In this document: positions 19,427 to 20,868 of the stretch, piece after piece | How positions within the stretch are numbered: the stretch's first letter is position 1 | Layout: each line of letters begins with the position of its first letter | Assembly: GCA_004151065.3 (NCBI GenBank) | Contig: NWUY0300015058.1 | Coordinates: forward strand, 24,348-45,215 | Reading direction: 5' to 3' | Origin: Larix sibirica | Taxonomy: Eukaryota; Streptophyta; Pinopsida; Pinales; Pinaceae | DNA length: 20,868 nt | Made by a program: the position numbers and the translations under genes | Notes under the pieces: model-generated | What the model saw: the letters and a program-made list of their open reading frames with translations, nothing else | The model's database searches: none | Told to the model about the DNA's origin: nothing

Positions 19427-19680
19427 TGAGTTTATGTTACAAATTTTATGTTTGCACCATTGGCTCCCAAAGCCGAGGAATTCCACTGCGACCACCATTG
19501 CAGATTCTTCCCCTGTCAATATCGGAAGCTATGCATTGGACCACAACAACACTGCGTTGTGGGGTTCGATACAGTTGCCATCCTGTCACCTGTACCAACA
19601 ATAATCTCTAGTCGCTGTTCAAGCCGATGGAAGAGAGACATGGAATTATCTGCAGCACCAATAGCTAACCACTGATCTNC
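19427..19680 (-). repeat. Duplicated segment, copy B (254 bp)
   Basis: It is a direct repeat of 19880-20133 with few differences; the start points lie 453 bp apart. It covers the last exon part of the WD40 pseudogene and about 20 bp past its stop. One ambiguous base (19679) sits at its inner edge. Confidence 0.95.
19446..19680 (-). pseudogene. Second copy of SCD1-like WD40 terminal exon, frameshifted
   Basis: From 19680 down the minus strand reads DQWLAIGAADNSMSLFHRL, then after a frame change QLYRTPQRSVVVVQCIASDI and GRICNGGRSGIPRLWEPM, ending in TAA at 19446-19448. This matches the C-terminal WD40 end of plant DENN/WD40 protein SCD1, which as I recall it has SMSLFHR, WQLYR-PQ, RCVASDLERKRICSGGRNG and RLWDA in this order. 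The frame change lies where GWQLYR is expected: ATGGCAACTG looks like ATGGCTGGATGGCAACTG with 8 bp lost between two ATGG words. The same loss is in the other copy, so it happened before the duplication. At some residues this copy is nearer the expected protein (FHR, ADNS); at others copy A is (RCVASD). Confidence 0.8.
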
Positions 19681-19879
19681 CATTCATGTCTGGTCATTCA
19701 TAGCCACATTTTAAAATTGAAAATACAAACTCAATAAGATGTACCTTTTTACTTCATACAATTCAACAATCATAAATGGCATGAATGTCTACATGTAACA
19801 TAGATGCCAAAATATGTCCCTTAAAGATTCCATGAAATAAATGTTGTTTTTTTGCTTGTTTGCAGACTAACACTGAAAA
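19681..19879. other. Spacer between the two exon copies
   Basis: This is AT-rich sequence without coding signal. It contains a T run near 19845-19852 followed by TTGTTTGCAG. Confidence 0.5.
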
Positions 19880-20133
19880 TGAGTTTATGTTACAAATTTT
19901 ATGTTTGCACCATTAGCTCCCAAAGCCGAGGAATTCCACTGCGACCACCATTGCAGATTCTTCCCCTGTCAATATCAGAAGCTACGCATCGGATCACAAC
20001 AACACTGCGTTGTGGGGTTCGATACAGTTGTCATCTTGTCACCTGCATCAACAATAATCCCTGGTCGTTGTTCAAGCCAATGGTAGAGAGACATGGAATT
20101 ATTTGCAGCACCGATAGCTAACCACTGATCTCC
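19880..20133 (-). repeat. Duplicated segment, copy A (254 bp)
   Basis: This copy is continuous with the longer pseudogene upstream on the minus strand, so it is likely the original position, while 19427-19680 is the extra copy. Confidence 0.95.
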
Positions 20134-20763
20134 AACCTTGATTGACAATATAGCCGATGAATGTATACTGATAGTTTTCACACATTGCAATAATCCGTCA
20201 TTTCGATTTGGGAATGCTCGCAACCTCGAAAGATTTGCTCGTTCAGTACCACTGACAATAGAAACACTCTTCAGCAGATGTAAACAATCATCTTTAGATC
20301 ACCATTGTTCTTTTAGTAATCGGTGCTCCCAGCTTTTAGTGATCTTTGCTCTTAAGTAGTCCCTTGGGTTCAAACTTCACGCATTTTTCCTTCCGGGTGC
20401 AGTATTAATATCCCACAAGCCTGTTTGTGCATTGTTTGAACCTTCTTTAAGAATGTTCCACAGCAAACCAAATCCCTTATTTGTAGACCACTCAACACCT
20501 CCAAACTGTCACAGGACTGCTCGATTTATGGTTGAGGTCTTCTTTGAATGCCTTCATTTACCCTTTAATGCAGAAATAAATGATTTGTTTATAAGGTCTG
20601 TGAACACCCCTGTACATTCACTCCGGTTAGTTTCTCAAACAACAGCATTATCCCATGGACCCCAACCGACAGCAGAACCTAGTAGAAACTGTTGATGTGC
20701 AGGGGCTGTAATGTGAAGTGGAATCTTTAATCCTCTAGACTCATGAAGCATAATTCCCAGTTC
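19899..20763 (-). pseudogene. SCD1-like (DENN/WD40) pseudogene, 3' part
   Basis: A single minus-strand frame runs from 20763 to about 20032. It starts after an intron-acceptor-like TTTGATATTAG and reads GIMLHESRGLKIPLHITA, HQQFLLGSAVGWGPWDN, GVEWSTNKGFGLLW, TGLWDINTAPGRKN, SWEHRLLKEQW, CLHLLKSVSIVSGTER, LLQCVKTISIHSSAILSI and VGDQWLAIGAANNSMSLYH. After an 8-bp-loss frameshift it reads QLYRTPQRSVVVIRCVASDI, GRICNGGRSG and RLWELM, then TAA at 19899-19901. The last third is clearly the C-terminal WD40 end of the plant DENN/WD40 regulator SCD1, which acts in vesicle traffic and cytokinesis. The earlier part is in frame but I cannot place it with certainty; it may be a mid-protein exon now joined to the end, with WD repeats missing between. 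Five in-frame stops, all TGA, lie at 20635, 20554, 20509, 20377 and 20299. The copy cannot make the protein. Confidence 0.75.
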
Positions 20764-20868
20764 CTAATATCAAAGCAAATAGGGGATATATCTGTATAAG
20801 TAAATTTACTTTCGACAACTATAATTAAAACATTATCGGATTTGAAGCTTAATTTGGATAGCAAATCC
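20764..20868 (-). other. Probable intron end upstream of the pseudogene exon
   Basis: The minus strand is AT-rich and ends in a pyrimidine-leaning stretch (ATATATCCCCTATTTGCTTT, then GATATTAG) directly before the open frame. This fits a 3' splice site. If so, the pseudogene derives from genomic DNA and not from a spliced mRNA. Confidence 0.45.

Noticed and set aside
18346-19679. Ambiguous bases at 18346 and 19679
   Set aside because: These are single unresolved bases; they indicate draft-quality sequence and not biology.
19392-20121. Plus-strand open frames at 19392-19675 and 19852-20121
   Set aside because: They are antisense to the duplicated WD40 terminal exon, and the matching pairs only reflect the duplication.
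20432-20695. Plus-strand 87-residue open frame
   Set aside because: It is antisense to the long pseudogene frame, which has recognisable gene-like sequence.
1-20868. Intact host gene, tRNA/rRNA gene, or an integrated virus
   Set aside because: No intact coding region, no cloverleaf- or rRNA-like sequence, and no viral protein motif was seen; RT-bearing sequences are LINE and LTR retrotransposons.

Overview
The window looks like intergenic DNA from a large, transposon-rich plant genome, most likely a gymnosperm (conifer type). This rests on AT-rich sequence, decayed LINE and Ty1/copia polyproteins of a kind I associate with conifers, long LTRs, elements nested in elements, and one broken plant nuclear gene. 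I see no intact protein-coding gene, no tRNA or rRNA, and nothing bacterial. Species assignment is inference.

Layout: (1) about 0.5-2.4 kb, minus strand: a non-LTR (LINE) reverse transcriptase in shreds, with Asn in place of Asp in both catalytic motifs. (2) 2.58-4.7 kb: one arm of a ~205-bp inverted repeat, a 45-bp tandem repeat, and a plus-strand LTR-like promoter block (TATA, AATAAA). (3) 4.74-8.42 kb, plus strand: a Ty1/copia pol pseudogene (RT to RNase H, YVDD still readable). It is interrupted by a 1757-bp solo LTR with a perfect 5-bp target duplication and by a ~211-bp insertion. (4) 8.96-9.16 kb: the second arm of the inverted repeat. (5) 9.17-13.93 kb, minus strand: a structurally readable LTR retroelement with a 1611-bp 5' LTR, a primer-binding-site-like sequence, a degenerate gag-like stretch, an 11-unit minisatellite, a polypurine tract and a 3' LTR cut to 73 bp. 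No pol was seen. (6) 14.3-15.3 kb: a ~0.48-kb block repeated twice in tandem, each copy with a minus-strand TATA box and a hairpin. (7) 15.53-18.36 kb, plus strand: the 5' end of another LTR element, with a 764-bp LTR, an initiator-Met-tRNA-type primer site, a long leader and an acidic ORF split by one amber codon. No 3' LTR was found. (8) 18.4-19.4 kb: unassigned DNA with five scattered ACGTG cores. (9) 19.4-20.76 kb, minus strand: a pseudogene resembling the C-terminal WD40 end of plant DENN/WD40 protein SCD1. Its last exon is duplicated 453 bp away and both copies carry the same frameshift.

The parts do not work together as a pathway. The window is a record of successive insertions: the solo LTR is younger than the copia it splits, and the terminal-exon duplication is younger than the frameshift it carries. 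I found no convincing new biological system. The most informative items are the pseudogene duplication with all-TGA decay, the solo LTR, and the minus-strand element with an internal minisatellite.
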